Source of the DNA: Oceanicella actignis
Lineage (GTDB): Bacteria > Pseudomonadota > Alphaproteobacteria > Rhodobacterales > Rhodobacteraceae
Direction: 5' to 3'
DNA: 64,000 nucleotides
Assembly (NCBI RefSeq): GCF_008124525.1
Contig: NZ_VNHJ01000008.1
Location: forward strand, 1-64,000
Shown in pieces: positions 28,909 to 38,236 of the stretch. Each line of letters starts with the position of its first letter. The stretch's first letter is position 1. Under the pieces are notes generated by a model, which did no database searches, was not told where the DNA came from, and worked only from the letters and a program-made list of their open reading frames with translations. The position numbers and the translations under genes are program-made.

Positions 28909-29256
28909 ATGACCCCAAGCCGCATCCCGCCCGCCGTGCGGGCGGCGCTGATCCTGGCCCAATCGCTGCTGGCCGGCGCCGCGACGGCGCAGGCCGGCCC
29001 CTTCGTCACCGCCGAAGGCCGGCGCATCGAGCTGCGCCCCGCCGCCGAGATGACCTGCGCCGAGCTGCGCGCAAAGCTTGCCGAGATCGACGCGACGGGG
29101 TATCGGGGCATGCATCCGACGCCGCCCGACCCGAGCGATGCGCCGCTGTTCGACTACGAGCGCAGCGTCTCGGAAGCCTTCTACGGCCGCTGCGCGGAAG
29201 AGGGTCTGGGGCCGCTCGACCGCACGCAGGTTTTCCGCCAGGGCTTCGGCGGCTGA
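28909..29256 (+). CDS. small secreted protein of unknown function
   Basis: A 115-residue protein with an apparent signal peptide (MTPSRIPPAVRAALILAQSLLAGAATAQA, cleaved after AQA). The mature part contains MTCAELRAKLAEIDATGYRG and FYGRC, with two cysteines that could pair. I recognise no family. ATG 28909 with GAGG upstream is preferred over ATG 28873, because it places the signal peptide at the N-terminus. It precedes lspA by 23 bp on the same strand. Confidence 0.7.
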   Translation: MTPSRIPPAVRAALILAQSLLAGAATAQAGPFVTAEGRRIELRPAAEMTCAELRAKLAEIDATGYRGMHPTPPDPSDAPLFDYERSVSEAFYGRCAEEGLGPLDRTQVFRQGFGG

Positions 29257-29279
29257 ACGCAGGGACAAGACGCCGAGCA

Positions 29280-29753
29280 ATGCCTTCCTCCTCCGCCGCC
29301 GCGACCGCCGCAGCCCTTCTGGCCTTCGCCATCGACCGCCTGAGCAAGTGGTGGGTGCTCGACTGGCTCGACCTGCCCGCGCGCCGGGCGGTCGAGGTTC
29401 TGCCGCCCTGGCTCAACCTGGTCATGGCGTGGAACCGGGGCGTGAATTTCGGCCTGGGCGATGGCGTCTCGCGCTGGGTGTGGGCGGGGCTGGCGCTGGC
29501 GCTCAGCGCGGGGCTGGCCTGGTGGGCGCGCGGCATGCGCGACGGGACGCGCGCCGCCGCGGCCGGGCTGATGATCGGCGGCGCGCTGAGCAACGCGCTC
29601 GACCGGGTCCTGTATGGCGCGGTGGTGGATTTCCTGAACATGAGCTGCTGCGGGCTGCGCAATCCTTACGCTTTCAATCCCGCGGACATTTTCATATTTG
29701 TGGGGGCGGCCGGCTTGATCCTGCGCGAAGGTTCTGACAAGCAGGCCGCGTAG
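29280..29753 (+). CDS. lspA: lipoprotein signal peptidase
   Basis: Signal peptidase II of 157 residues with four hydrophobic helices. The catalytic aspartates are in NALDRVLYGAVVDFLN and FNPADIFIFVG, and WNRGVNFGLG matches the conserved N-x-G-x-x-F-G loop. It cleaves prolipoproteins in the inner membrane. The next gene downstream encodes a lipoprotein with a perfect lipobox, a likely client. Confidence 0.95.
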   Translation: MPSSSAAATAAALLAFAIDRLSKWWVLDWLDLPARRAVEVLPPWLNLVMAWNRGVNFGLGDGVSRWVWAGLALALSAGLAWWARGMRDGTRAAAAGLMIGGALSNALDRVLYGAVVDFLNMSCCGLRNPYAFNPADIFIFVGAAGLILREGSDKQAA

Positions 29754-29789
29754 AGCGGCCTTCGCGCCGCGGCTGAGGGTGCACGAGAC

Positions 29790-30377
29790 ATGTCCGAACT
29801 CCGTTCCGCCAGGCTGCGCCGCCCGCTCCGCCTTTGCCTCGTGGCCGCCGTCGCGGCGCTGGCCGCAGGCTGCGGCGGGCGCACGGACCTGGGCGAGGCG
29901 CTCGGCATCAAGCTCAGCTCGCCCGACGCCTTCAACGTCTATCCGCGCAAGCCCCTGCGCCTGCCGCCCGACCTGAACGCGCTGCCCGAGCCGCGCCCCG
30001 GCGCGCCCAGCCCGCTGGATCCCGACCCGCTGGCCGAGGCGCGCGCGGCGCTGGGCGGCGTGGGCGCGACGCCCGACCCGGCCGCCGCCCCCAGCACGGG
30101 CGAGCTGACGCTGCTCGACCGGGCCGGCGCGAACGAGGCGCCGGCCGACATCCGCCGCCAGCTCGAGGCGCCCGAGCGCAACCGCCGCTCGCCCTACGGG
30201 CTGTCGAGCCTGTTCGGCATCCCGGTCCCCGATTACGAGGTCGGCGGCGACAGCCCGGTGCTGGACCCGCGCGCCGAGGCCGAACGCCTGCTCGAGCTGG
30301 GCGCGCCGACGCCCTCGGCGCCGCCGCCCGCCCCGGAGCAGCCCAGCAACGAGTGGATCCTGGGCGAGATCCTCTGA
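29790..30377 (+). CDS. DUF3035 family lipoprotein
   Basis: A 195-residue prolipoprotein: positively charged start, hydrophobic core, lipobox LAAGC with Cys near residue 28. The conserved block SSPDAFNVYPRKPLRLPPDLNALPEPRPG identifies DUF3035, a family found in Alphaproteobacteria. The rest is proline/alanine-rich and probably disordered. Function is unknown. It follows lspA by 36 bp and the two are probably co-transcribed. Confidence 0.88.
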   Translation: MSELRSARLRRPLRLCLVAAVAALAAGCGGRTDLGEALGIKLSSPDAFNVYPRKPLRLPPDLNALPEPRPGAPSPLDPDPLAEARAALGGVGATPDPAAAPSTGELTLLDRAGANEAPADIRRQLEAPERNRRSPYGLSSLFGIPVPDYEVGGDSPVLDPRAEAERLLELGAPTPSAPPPAPEQPSNEWILGEIL

Positions 30378-30719
30378 CCCGCCGAAGGCCCCGCGTCCGA
30401 ACGGGCGCGCCGGCCCGGCCGGCGCCGACCCCAGGACCAGCGCCGAACTGCTTGCGGTGGCGCCGTCCCTCGAACGGGCGCGCCGGGTCCGGCCGGCGCC
30501 GACCCCAGGCGCGCAACGGCCAGGACGGCCCCCAGGACCATTGCGCGGCCGGCGCGGCGCCTGGATCGCGCGGCGTCCTTGTCGCGGACCCTTTGCCGCG
30601 CCCGCCCGCCGGGCCCCTTGCCTGCACGCGCGCGCGGGCTAAGCTGCCCCCCTGCGCCGCGCGCCGGACCGCTCGGGCGGCGGCGACTTCGGCTCAAGGT
30701 CCGTTCAAGGAGCTCGCCC
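30378..30719. other. 342-bp intergenic region with no gene seen
   Basis: Between the DUF3035 lipoprotein and the M16 peptidase. Open frames here are short and arginine/proline-rich in all phases and look non-coding. It contains an imperfect 38-39 bp direct repeat (see separate entry) and, at its right end, the ribosome site AAGGAGC for the peptidase. No convincing promoter or intrinsic terminator was found. Confidence 0.6.
30398..30509. repeat. pair of 38/39-bp direct repeats
   Basis: The unit beginning CGAACGGGCGCGCCGG and ending CGGCCGGCGCCGACCCCAGG occurs at 30398-30435 and again at 30471-30509, differing only by CC versus GTC in the middle. Each unit itself contains the palindromic GGCGCGCC and CCGGCCGGCGCCG. 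The spacing between starts is 73 bp. It is non-coding. Confidence 0.85.
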
Positions 30720-32123
30720 ATGCCCTCTTTCCTTCGCCGGACGCTGACGCGCCTTGCGCCCCTCGTCGCCCTGGCGCTGGCCGCGCCGCCCGTCGCCGCC
30801 GCGCCGCGCGTCACGACCTTCGCGCTTGAGAACGGCATGCAGGGCGTGGTGATCGAGGATCACCGCGCGCCGGTGGTCACGCACATGGTCTGGTATCGCG
30901 TCGGCGCCGCGGACGAGCCGCGCGGCAAGTCGGGGATCGCGCATTTCCTCGAGCACCTGATGTTCAAGGGCACCGACAAGATCCCCGACGCGGCGTTCTC
31001 GCGCATCATCGCGGCCAATGGCGGGCAGGACAACGCCTTCACCAGCTACGACTACACGGCCTATTTCCAGCGGCTCGCCACCGACCGGCTCGAGCTGGCG
31101 ATGGAGATGGAGGCCGACCGCATGCGCAACCTGCGCCTGAGCGAAGAGCAGGTGCGCACCGAGCGCGACGTGGTTCTGGAAGAGCGCAGCCAGCGCACCG
31201 ACAGCGACCCCTTCGCGCTGTTCTCCGAGCAGCGCGGGGCGGCGCTTTACCTCAACCACCCCTACGGCATTCCCGTCATCGGCTGGCGGCACGAGGTCGC
31301 GGCGCTGACGCGCGACGATGCGCTGGCCTTCTACCGGACCTGGTATGCGCCCGACAACGCCATCCTGGTCGTCGCGGGCGACGTCGACCCCGCCGAGGTC
31401 GAGCGTCTTGCGCGCAAGCATTACGGCCCCCTCGCGCCCTCGCATCCGCCCGAGCGCCTGCGCCCGCAAGAGCCGCCCCAGCTGGCCGCGCGGCGCATCG
31501 AATACGCCGATGCGCGCGTGCGCCAGCCCTATGTGGTGCGCAGCTACCTGGCGCCGGCCAGGCGGCAGGATCAGGCGCGCGCCGCCGCCCTGGCGGTGCT
31601 GGCCGAGATCCTGGGCGGCGGCCCGGCGGCGCGGCTTCAGCAGGCGTTGACCATCGGCTCGGACCTGGCGGTGGGAGTCGGCGCCTGGTACGAGGCCGAC
31701 CGGCGCGATCCGGGCGCCTTCACGCTTTACGCCGCCCCGCGCCCCGGCCGCAGCCTGGCCGAGGTCGAGGCGGCCATGGATCGGGTGATCGCCGATTTTC
31801 TGGCCTCGGACGGCCCGAGCGACGAAGAGCTGGCCCGCGTCAAGGCCGGCGCGCGCGCCGATCTGATCTATGCGCAGGACAGCCAGCAGGCCATGGCGCG
31901 GATGTATGGCGCGGGACTGGCCGCCGGGCTGACGCTGGAGCAGATCCGCAGCTGGCCCGACGCCATCGCCGCCGTCGACGCCGAGGATGTGATGGAGGCG
32001 GCGCGCGCGCTGTTCGACAAGCGCCGCTCGGTCACCGGCTGGCTGACCGGCGCCGAAGACGCCGCCCCGCCCGAGGCCGCGCCCGCGGCCCGGCCGCTTG
32101 TCGAATCAGGAGCCGCCCAATGA
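30720..32123 (+). CDS. M16 family zinc peptidase (catalytic subunit)
   Basis: A 467-residue periplasmic or secreted M16 peptidase with a signal peptide (cleaved near AAPPVAAA). The inverted zinc motif HFLEH is at residues 75-79, with the downstream glutamate in the ELAMEMEADRM helix, so it should be active. The C-terminal half is the second M16 domain. The following gene, overlapping by 4 bp, encodes a partner lacking the zinc motif, so a heterodimer with one active and one inactive subunit is likely, as in other bacterial M16B pairs. Confidence 0.94.
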   Translation: MPSFLRRTLTRLAPLVALALAAPPVAAAPRVTTFALENGMQGVVIEDHRAPVVTHMVWYRVGAADEPRGKSGIAHFLEHLMFKGTDKIPDAAFSRIIAANGGQDNAFTSYDYTAYFQRLATDRLELAMEMEADRMRNLRLSEEQVRTERDVVLEERSQRTDSDPFALFSEQRGAALYLNHPYGIPVIGWRHEVAALTRDDALAFYRTWYAPDNAILVVAGDVDPAEVERLARKHYGPLAPSHPPERLRPQEPPQLAARRIEYADARVRQPYVVRSYLAPARRQDQARAAALAVLAEILGGGPAARLQQALTIGSDLAVGVGAWYEADRRDPGAFTLYAAPRPGRSLAEVEAAMDRVIADFLASDGPSDEELARVKAGARADLIYAQDSQQAMARMYGAGLAAGLTLEQIRSWPDAIAAVDAEDVMEAARALFDKRRSVTGWLTGAEDAAPPEAAPAARPLVESGAAQ

Positions 32124-33475
32124 TCCGCCTTTGCCTTGCCGCGCTGGGCGCGCTGGCCTTCCTGGCCGCCGCCCCCGCCCCCGTCCGCGCCGCCGCCGAG
32201 GTGCAGGAGGTGGTCTCGCCCGGCGGGATTCGCGCCTGGCTGGTGCGCGAACCCGCCCTGCCCATGGTCGCGTTCGAGATCATCTTCGAGGGCGGCGCGC
32301 TGCGCGACCCCGACGGGCTGCCCGGCGCGGCGAATTTCCTGGCCGCGATGCTGTCCGAAGGGGCGGGCGATCTGGACGCCGCCGCCTTCGCCCGCAAGGC
32401 CGAGACGCTGGCGCTGCGCGCGGGCTTCTCGGCCGGGCGCGACTCGTTCACCGTCTCGGCGCGGATGCTGACCGAGAACCTCGATGAAAGCGTCGATCTG
32501 CTGCGCCTTGCGCTGACCGAGCCGCGCTTCGACCCCGACGCCGTCGAGCGCGTGCGCGCCGGCATCCTGTCGGGCCTGCGCAGCGCGCGCACCGACCCCG
32601 ACTCGCTGGCCGCCATGGCCTGGAGCGCGGCCATGTTCCCCGGCGATCCCTACGGCCGCCCCGTCGAGGGCGACGAGGCCGCCGTCGCGCGCATCGGCCC
32701 CGAAGATCTGCGCGCGGCGCGGCTGCGCGCGCTCAACCGCTCGCGGCTGGCGGTCGGCGTGGTCGGCGACATCGACGCCCAGACGCTGGGGCCGCTGCTG
32801 GACCGGCTTCTGGGCGCGCTGCCCGACGACCCCTGGACGCCCCCGCCGCCCGCGCGCCCGGCCCGGCAGCGCGGAACCACGGTCGTGCCGCTCGACACGC
32901 CCCAGTCGCGCGCCGTGCTGGGCCATGAGGGGCTGCTGCGCTCGGACCCCGACTTCATCCCCGCCTATGTGATGAACCACATCCTGGGCGGCGGGGGCTT
33001 CTCGTCGCGGCTGATGCGCGAGGTGCGCGAGAAACGCGGCCTGACCTATGGCGTCTATTCCTACCTGGCTCCCTACCGGCGGGCGGGGCTGATCATGGCG
33101 GGGCTGGCCTCGGACAATGCGCGCATGGCCGAGGCGCTGGAGGTGATCCGCGCCGAATGGGCGCGCATGGCCCGCGAGGGCGCCACGGCCGAAGAGCTGG
33201 AAGCCGCCAAGCGCTATCTCACCGGCGCCTACCCGCTGCGCTTCGACACCAACGCCAAGATCGCGGGTCAGCTGGCCGGGCTGATGCGCGAAGGCTTCGA
33301 CCCCGGCTATCTGCGCCGGCGCAACGCCTTGATCGAGGCGGTCACGCTCGACGACATCCGCCGCGTCGCCGCCCGCCTGCTGCATCCCGAGCGGCTGCGC
33401 ACGGTGGTGGTCGGCCGCCCCGAGGGGCTGCCCCCCGGCCCGCCGATCCCCGGCTTCACCGACGCCGAACGCTGA
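32120..33475 (+). CDS. M16 family peptidase-like protein (non-catalytic partner)
   Basis: A 451-residue protein with a signal peptide ([26 protein letters not shown] in outline). It has the M16 fold, including [25 protein letters not shown], the glycine-rich and substrate-binding R/Y region of M16 beta-type subunits, but the HxxEH position reads NFLAAML, so no zinc is bound. Its ATG overlaps the stop of the catalytic gene. The two are expected to form one chamber for degrading unfolded peptides in the periplasm. Confidence 0.93.
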   Translation: MIRLCLAALGALAFLAAAPAPVRAAAEVQEVVSPGGIRAWLVREPALPMVAFEIIFEGGALRDPDGLPGAANFLAAMLSEGAGDLDAAAFARKAETLALRAGFSAGRDSFTVSARMLTENLDESVDLLRLALTEPRFDPDAVERVRAGILSGLRSARTDPDSLAAMAWSAAMFPGDPYGRPVEGDEAAVARIGPEDLRAARLRALNRSRLAVGVVGDIDAQTLGPLLDRLLGALPDDPWTPPPPARPARQRGTTVVPLDTPQSRAVLGHEGLLRSDPDFIPAYVMNHILGGGGFSSRLMREVREKRGLTYGVYSYLAPYRRAGLIMAGLASDNARMAEALEVIRAEWARMAREGATAEELEAAKRYLTGAYPLRFDTNAKIAGQLAGLMREGFDPGYLRRRNALIEAVTLDDIRRVAARLLHPERLRTVVVGRPEGLPPGPPIPGFTDAER

Positions 33476-33530
33476 GCCAGGGGCGCGGCGGCCATTTCCA
33501 AGACCGCCGCGCCATGCTATCCCTTGGGGC

Positions 33531-35435
33531 ATGAACGCGCCAAGCCACAACATCATGCCCCGCCGCCGCATCCGCCTGCTGGATGAGGCCGCCCAGAACC
33601 GAATCGCCGCCGGCGAGGTGGTCGAGCGCCCCGCCTCGGCGGTGAAGGAGCTGGTCGAGAACGCGCTCGACGCCGGCGCGCGGCGCATCGAGGTCAGCGT
33701 CGCCGACGGCGGCAAGACGCTGATCCGCGTGCGCGACGACGGACACGGCATCGCGCAGGACGAGCTGGCGCTGGCGCTCGAGCGGCACGCGACCTCCAAG
33801 ATCGACGGCTCGGACCTTCTGAACATCTCCAGCTTCGGCTTCCGCGGCGAGGCCCTGCCCTCGATCGGCGCGGTGGCGCGGCTGACGCTGACCAGCCGCG
33901 CGGCGGGGGCGGACGAGGCCTGGCGGATCGTCTGCGTGGCGGGCGAGATCGGGCGGCCGCAGCCCGCCGCCCATCCGCCCGGAACCACGGTCGAGGTGCG
34001 CGACCTGTTCTTCGCCACGCCGGCGCGGCTGAAGTTCCTGCGCACGGACCGCGCCGAGCTTCAGGCGATCTCGGAAACCGTCAAGAAGCTGGCCATGGCC
34101 GCGCCCGAGGTCGGCTTCACCCTGCGCGACGTCGGCGCCGCCGGCCCGGAGCAGGAGGGGCGGCTGATGTTCCGCGCCGATCCCGAGCAGGGCGACCTGT
34201 TCGACGCCCGGCTGGCCCGCCTGAGCCAGGTTCTGGGCGCCGAATTCGCGCAGAACGCCCTGCCCATCGAGGCCGAGCGCGAGGGGCTGCGCCTGACCGG
34301 CTTCGCCGCCCTGCCCACCTTCTCGCGCGGGTCTGCGGCGGCGCAGCACCTGTTCGTCAACGGCCGTCCCGTGCGCGACAAGCTGCTGGCGGGGGCGCTG
34401 CGCGCGGCCTATTCCGACCTGCTCGGCCGCGACCGCCACCCCGCCGCCGTGCTGTTCCTCGACTGCCCGCCCGAGCGCGTGGACGTGAACGTGCACCCGG
34501 CCAAGACCGAGGTGCGTTTCCGCGAGCCGGGCGTGGCGCGGGGGCTGATCGTCTCGGCGCTGCGCCATGCGCTGGCCGAGGCCGGGCGGCGCTCGAGCAC
34601 CACGATCTCGACGGCGGCGCTGGGCGCCTTCCGCCCAGAGACCGGCGCGCCGCGCCCCGCCTATCAGGGCGACTACGCGCGCCCGCGCCCCTCGGCGGGG
34701 CTTCTGGCGCGCGCCTGGCAGGCGCAGGCGCCCGCCGCCCAGGGCGACGCCGCCGCGGCCTTCGCCGAGGCCCCCGCCGCCTTCGCCCAGGAGACCGCGC
34801 CGGGCTGGTCGGCCCGCGTCGAGCCCCCCGCCCCCGACGCCGAGGCCGCCGAGGATCTGCCCCTGGGCGTGGCTCGCGCGCAGTTTCACGAGAACTACAT
34901 CCTGGCCCAGACCCGCGACGGCATCGTGATCGTCGATCAGCACGCGGCCCATGAGCGCCTGGTCTACGAGCGTCTCAAGCGCCAGATGGCCGAGCGCGCC
35001 GTGCCGCGCCAGGCGCTGCTGATCCCCGAGGTGGTCGAGCTGTCGCCCGAAGACGCCGAGCGCGTGCTCGACGCCGCCGAGCAGCTGGCCGAGGCCGGGC
35101 TTGCGGTCGAGCCCTTCGGCCCCGGCGCCGTCTGCGTGCGCGAGACGCCCGCCGCCCTTGGGCAGGTCGACGCCCGCGCCCTGGTGCGCGACGTGGCGGA
35201 CGAGCTGGCCGAGATGGGCGACGCCCGCGCCGTGCGCGCGCGCATCGACGCGGTGCTCTCGCGCATGGCCTGCCATGGCTCGGTGCGCTCGGGCCGGCGC
35301 CTGACGGGCGAAGAGATGAACGCCCTTCTGCGCGAGATGGAGGCGACGCCCCATTCCGACCAGTGCAACCATGGCCGCCCGACCTGGGTCGCCCTGTCGC
35401 TGGCCGACATCGAAAAGCTGTTCGGCCGCCGCTGA
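33531..35435 (+). CDS. mutL: DNA mismatch repair protein MutL
   Basis: Full-length MutL of 634 residues. GHKL ATPase motifs: [41 protein letters not shown] proline/alanine-rich linker (about 360-430) separates the C-terminal domain, which has [12 protein letters not shown], the endonuclease motif of MutL proteins from methylation-independent repair systems, and the supporting ACHGSVRSG and CNHGRPTW metal-binding segments. The protein should nick DNA itself, consistent with absence of MutH in Alphaproteobacteria. It starts 55 bp after the M16 pair. Confidence 0.97.
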   Translation: MNAPSHNIMPRRRIRLLDEAAQNRIAAGEVVERPASAVKELVENALDAGARRIEVSVADGGKTLIRVRDDGHGIAQDELALALERHATSKIDGSDLLNISSFGFRGEALPSIGAVARLTLTSRAAGADEAWRIVCVAGEIGRPQPAAHPPGTTVEVRDLFFATPARLKFLRTDRAELQAISETVKKLAMAAPEVGFTLRDVGAAGPEQEGRLMFRADPEQGDLFDARLARLSQVLGAEFAQNALPIEAEREGLRLTGFAALPTFSRGSAAAQHLFVNGRPVRDKLLAGALRAAYSDLLGRDRHPAAVLFLDCPPERVDVNVHPAKTEVRFREPGVARGLIVSALRHALAEAGRRSSTTISTAALGAFRPETGAPRPAYQGDYARPRPSAGLLARAWQAQAPAAQGDAAAAFAEAPAAFAQETAPGWSARVEPPAPDAEAAEDLPLGVARAQFHENYILAQTRDGIVIVDQHAAHERLVYERLKRQMAERAVPRQALLIPEVVELSPEDAERVLDAAEQLAEAGLAVEPFGPGAVCVRETPAALGQVDARALVRDVADELAEMGDARAVRARIDAVLSRMACHGSVRSGRRLTGEEMNALLREMEATPHSDQCNHGRPTWVALSLADIEKLFGRR

Positions 35436-35459
35436 GCGCGCGAGAAAGGGCCGGCCCCC

Positions 35460-36380
35460 TCAGCCGCGCAGCAGAAAAAGCATGGCGCAGGCGGTGGCCG
35501 CCACGCCGGCCAGGATCGACGCCGCCGGCCATCCATGCCCCAGCAGCCCCTCCCACAGGATGACGAAGCTGGGCGTGACGTAGCCATAGGCCATGACCTT
35601 GGCCGCGGGCAGGCGCAGCGCCGCGAACTGGACAAGGACGAAGGTCGTCGCGCTGGCCATCAGGGCCAGATAGGCGATGGCGCCCCAGACGATCGGAGGC
35701 AGCGCGCTCCAACGCACGGCCGCCAGCGCGCCGGTGGCCAGCGCATAGGCCAGGATGGCCAGGAAACAGGCAAGCGTCGTCCAGAAGGCGAAGGCCAGCA
35801 GGGGTTCGTCGCGCTTGAACAGCCGCACCATGGGCGTGTAGAGCGCATGCGCCGCGCAGCCGACCAGAAAGATCGCCTCGCCGCGGCCGATCTCGAAGGC
35901 CATCATCGCCCGCAGATCGCCGCGAAAGATCACCCAGCTCGCCCCCGCCGCCCCCAGCGCCAGCGCCAGCGCCACGCGCCGGTCGGTGCGCTGGCCCAGC
36001 AGCGCCCAGGCGAAGACCGCGCTCATGGCCGGGGTCAGGGTGAACACCGCCCCCGTCGAGACGGGCGAGGCGATGCGCAGCGCCACGAACATCAGGACGA
36101 AATAGACCGCCAGCGTTCCGCCCAGAAGCGCATACCTCCAGGGCTGCGCCAGCTGGCGCAGCCGCAGCCCCGGCCCGGCCGCCGCCATGGCCCCCAGCGC
36201 CGCCGCCGCCAGCGCAAAGCGCGCCACGTTCAGCGCCTCGGGCGGCAGATGCGGCGCGGCCAGCGCGCCCAGGGTGAACGAGCCCGACACGATCGCGGCG
36301 AAGGCCAGCATGGCCGCATGGCCGCGCAGCGCCTCGCGCCGCTCGGCGCCGGGCGGAATCGAGGCATGAAGCGCGCTCAT
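35460..36380 (-). CDS. EamA/DMT family membrane transporter
   Basis: A 306-residue protein with about ten transmembrane helices in two EamA halves, for example LAVYFVLMFVALRIASPVSTGAVF in the first and FVLVQFAALRLPAAKVMAYGYVTPSFVILWE in the second. It is probably a metabolite or amino-acid exporter; substrate unknown. It is convergent with mutL (24 bp gap). The start MSALHASIPPG lacks an obvious alternative. It is not closely similar to the other DMT protein at 21394. Confidence 0.87.
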   Translation of the reverse strand: MSALHASIPPGAERREALRGHAAMLAFAAIVSGSFTLGALAAPHLPPEALNVARFALAAAALGAMAAAGPGLRLRQLAQPWRYALLGGTLAVYFVLMFVALRIASPVSTGAVFTLTPAMSAVFAWALLGQRTDRRVALALALGAAGASWVIFRGDLRAMMAFEIGRGEAIFLVGCAAHALYTPMVRLFKRDEPLLAFAFWTTLACFLAILAYALATGALAAVRWSALPPIVWGAIAYLALMASATTFVLVQFAALRLPAAKVMAYGYVTPSFVILWEGLLGHGWPAASILAGVAATACAMLFLLRG

Positions 36381-36931
36381 CGGGCGCCCTTTCCTGCGCC
36401 CGCGCCGGGGCCGGGCGCGCGTCGGACGCGCAGGCCGCCGCCCGCGCGCAGCCAGGCGCCGGGCGCCTTGGTCCGGGGCGCCGCCCTCATGCGCCGCGCT
36501 CGGCCTGCGCACGGTCCGTGCGGAGGCCGCCCGGGCGCCGCGCGGGGGCCGTGGGCGCGGCGCGCCGCGCACCGCCGCCCCCGCAAGGCCGGCGGCCAGG
36601 GACGACATGGATCGGCGCCCAAAGGCATGGGTTGGACGAATGACGCGCGCTCATGCCGCTTGTTCCCGCGCCGAGGCGCCCAGGTCAAGAGGACGCCGCC
36701 CACGGGCCGAGCGTCCGCCCCCGCGGCCTCGGCGCTTCGTCCTCGGATTCAGCCCCGAGCCGCGCTCGCCCCGCGCAGGCGCGCCGCGCCCGCAGTCGCC
36801 AAGCCTGAGCCGCCGGCCTTGCCCGCGGCCCTTGCCGGCGCGCCCTTGCGGCGCCCGCGCGACCGCGCGCAGCACGGATGCCGCACCGTCGCAGGCCCCG
36901 GCGCAGATCGCCGCCGGGGCCTTCTCCCGCC
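36381..36931. other. 551-bp intergenic region without a supported gene
   Basis: Between the DMT transporter and the 3' end of preA. Frames here are open in several phases but give arginine-, proline- and alanine-rich translations with no start signal. Next to preA a 10-bp perfect stem (GGCCCCGGCG at 36894-36903 with CGCCGGGGCC at 36912-36921) could help end preTA transcription although no T tract follows. Confidence 0.55.
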
Positions 36932-38233
36932 TCACTCGGCGGCCTTGGCCGCCGGGTTGTTCGGATGCGTGGTCCAGTTGGCGTATTCGCCCGACACGAC
37001 CTTGCCGGTGCGCGGGTCCACCTCGCCCGGGGCGAGCGGAACCATGTCGATGCAGCCCTCGACCGGGCAGACGTTGACGCACAGATTGCACGCCACGCAT
37101 TCCTCGTCGATGACCTCGAAGACGCGGCCGTCCTTCATGGCGATGGCCTGATGCGAGGTGTCCTCGCACGCCGCGTAGCAGCGCCCGCACTTGATGCACA
37201 GATCCTGGTTGATCTTCGCCTTGGCGACGTAGTTCAGGTTGAGCTGGTTCCAGTCGGTGACGTTGGGCACGGCGCGCCCGACGATGTCGGACAGCGTGCG
37301 GTGGCCCTTCTCGTCCATCCAGCCGGACAGGCCCGAGATCATCTCCTGCACAACGCGGAAGCCATAGGTCATGGCCGCGGTGCACACCTGCACGCTGCCC
37401 GCGCCCAGGGCCATGAACTCGGCCGCGTCGCGCCAGGTGGTGATGCCGCCGATGCCCGAAATGGGCAGACCCGCCGTTTCGGGATCGCGCGCGATCTCGG
37501 ACACCATGTTGAGCGCGATGGGCTTCACCGCCGGGCCGCAATAGCCGCCATGGCTGCCCTTGCCGTCGATCGACGGCTCGGGGCTGAAATCGTCAAGGTT
37601 CACGCCCATGATCGAGTTGATCGTGTTGATCAGAGACACGGCGTCGGCGCCGCCCGCCTTGGCCGCGCGCGCCGGGCGGCGGATGTCGGTGATGTTGGGC
37701 GTCAGCTTGACGATCACCGGCATGCGGGTGGCCTGCTTGCACCAGCGGGTGACCATCTCGATGTATTCGGGCACCTGCCCCACCGCCGAGCCCATGCCGC
37801 GCTCGGACATGCCGTGCGGGCAGCCGAAGTTCAGCTCGATGCCGTCGGCGCCCGTCTCCTCGACCAGCGGCAGGATGCCCTTCCAGCACTCCTCCTCGCA
37901 CGGGACCATCAGCGAGACGATCATCGCGCGGTCCGGGTAGTCGCGCTTGACGGCCTTGATCTCGCGCAGGTTCACCTCGAGCGGACGGTCGGTGATCAGC
38001 TCGATGTTGTTGAGCCCGATCAGCCGCCGGTCCGGGCCCCAGATCGCGCCGTAGCGCGGGCCGTTGACGTTGACCACATGCGGATCGAGCCCCAGCGTCT
38101 TCCACACCACGCCGCCCCAGCCGGCCTCGAAGGCGCGGCGCACGTTGTATTCCTTGTCGGTGGGCGGGGCCGAGGCCAGCCAGAAGGGGTTGGGCGACTT
38201 GATGCCCACGAAGTCGGTGCGCAGATCGGCCAT
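36932..38233 (-). CDS. preA: NAD-dependent dihydropyrimidine dehydrogenase subunit PreA
   Basis: Reduces uracil/thymine to dihydro forms with PreT, the first step of reductive pyrimidine breakdown. The 433-residue protein has the FMN-binding dihydroorotate-dehydrogenase-like barrel (LASAPPTDKEYNVRRAFEAGWGG; IELNFGCPHGMSERGMGSA; ISGIGGITTWRDAAEFMALGA) and a C-terminal 2[4Fe-4S] ferredoxin domain with CIKCGRCYAAC and CVACNLCVNVC...C motifs. It starts 3 bp after the preT stop, so both are one operon. No dihydropyrimidinase or beta-ureidopropionase gene is inside the window, so the pathway would be completed elsewhere. Confidence 0.95.
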   Translation of the reverse strand: MADLRTDFVGIKSPNPFWLASAPPTDKEYNVRRAFEAGWGGVVWKTLGLDPHVVNVNGPRYGAIWGPDRRLIGLNNIELITDRPLEVNLREIKAVKRDYPDRAMIVSLMVPCEEECWKGILPLVEETGADGIELNFGCPHGMSERGMGSAVGQVPEYIEMVTRWCKQATRMPVIVKLTPNITDIRRPARAAKAGGADAVSLINTINSIMGVNLDDFSPEPSIDGKGSHGGYCGPAVKPIALNMVSEIARDPETAGLPISGIGGITTWRDAAEFMALGAGSVQVCTAAMTYGFRVVQEMISGLSGWMDEKGHRTLSDIVGRAVPNVTDWNQLNLNYVAKAKINQDLCIKCGRCYAACEDTSHQAIAMKDGRVFEVIDEECVACNLCVNVCPVEGCIDMVPLAPGEVDPRTGKVVSGEYANWTTHPNNPAAKAAE

Positions 38234-38236
38234 GGC

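Noticed and set aside
36377-36703. 108-residue minus-strand frame next to the DMT transporter
   Set aside because: Arg/Pro/Gly/Ala-rich, no recognisable motif or start signal.
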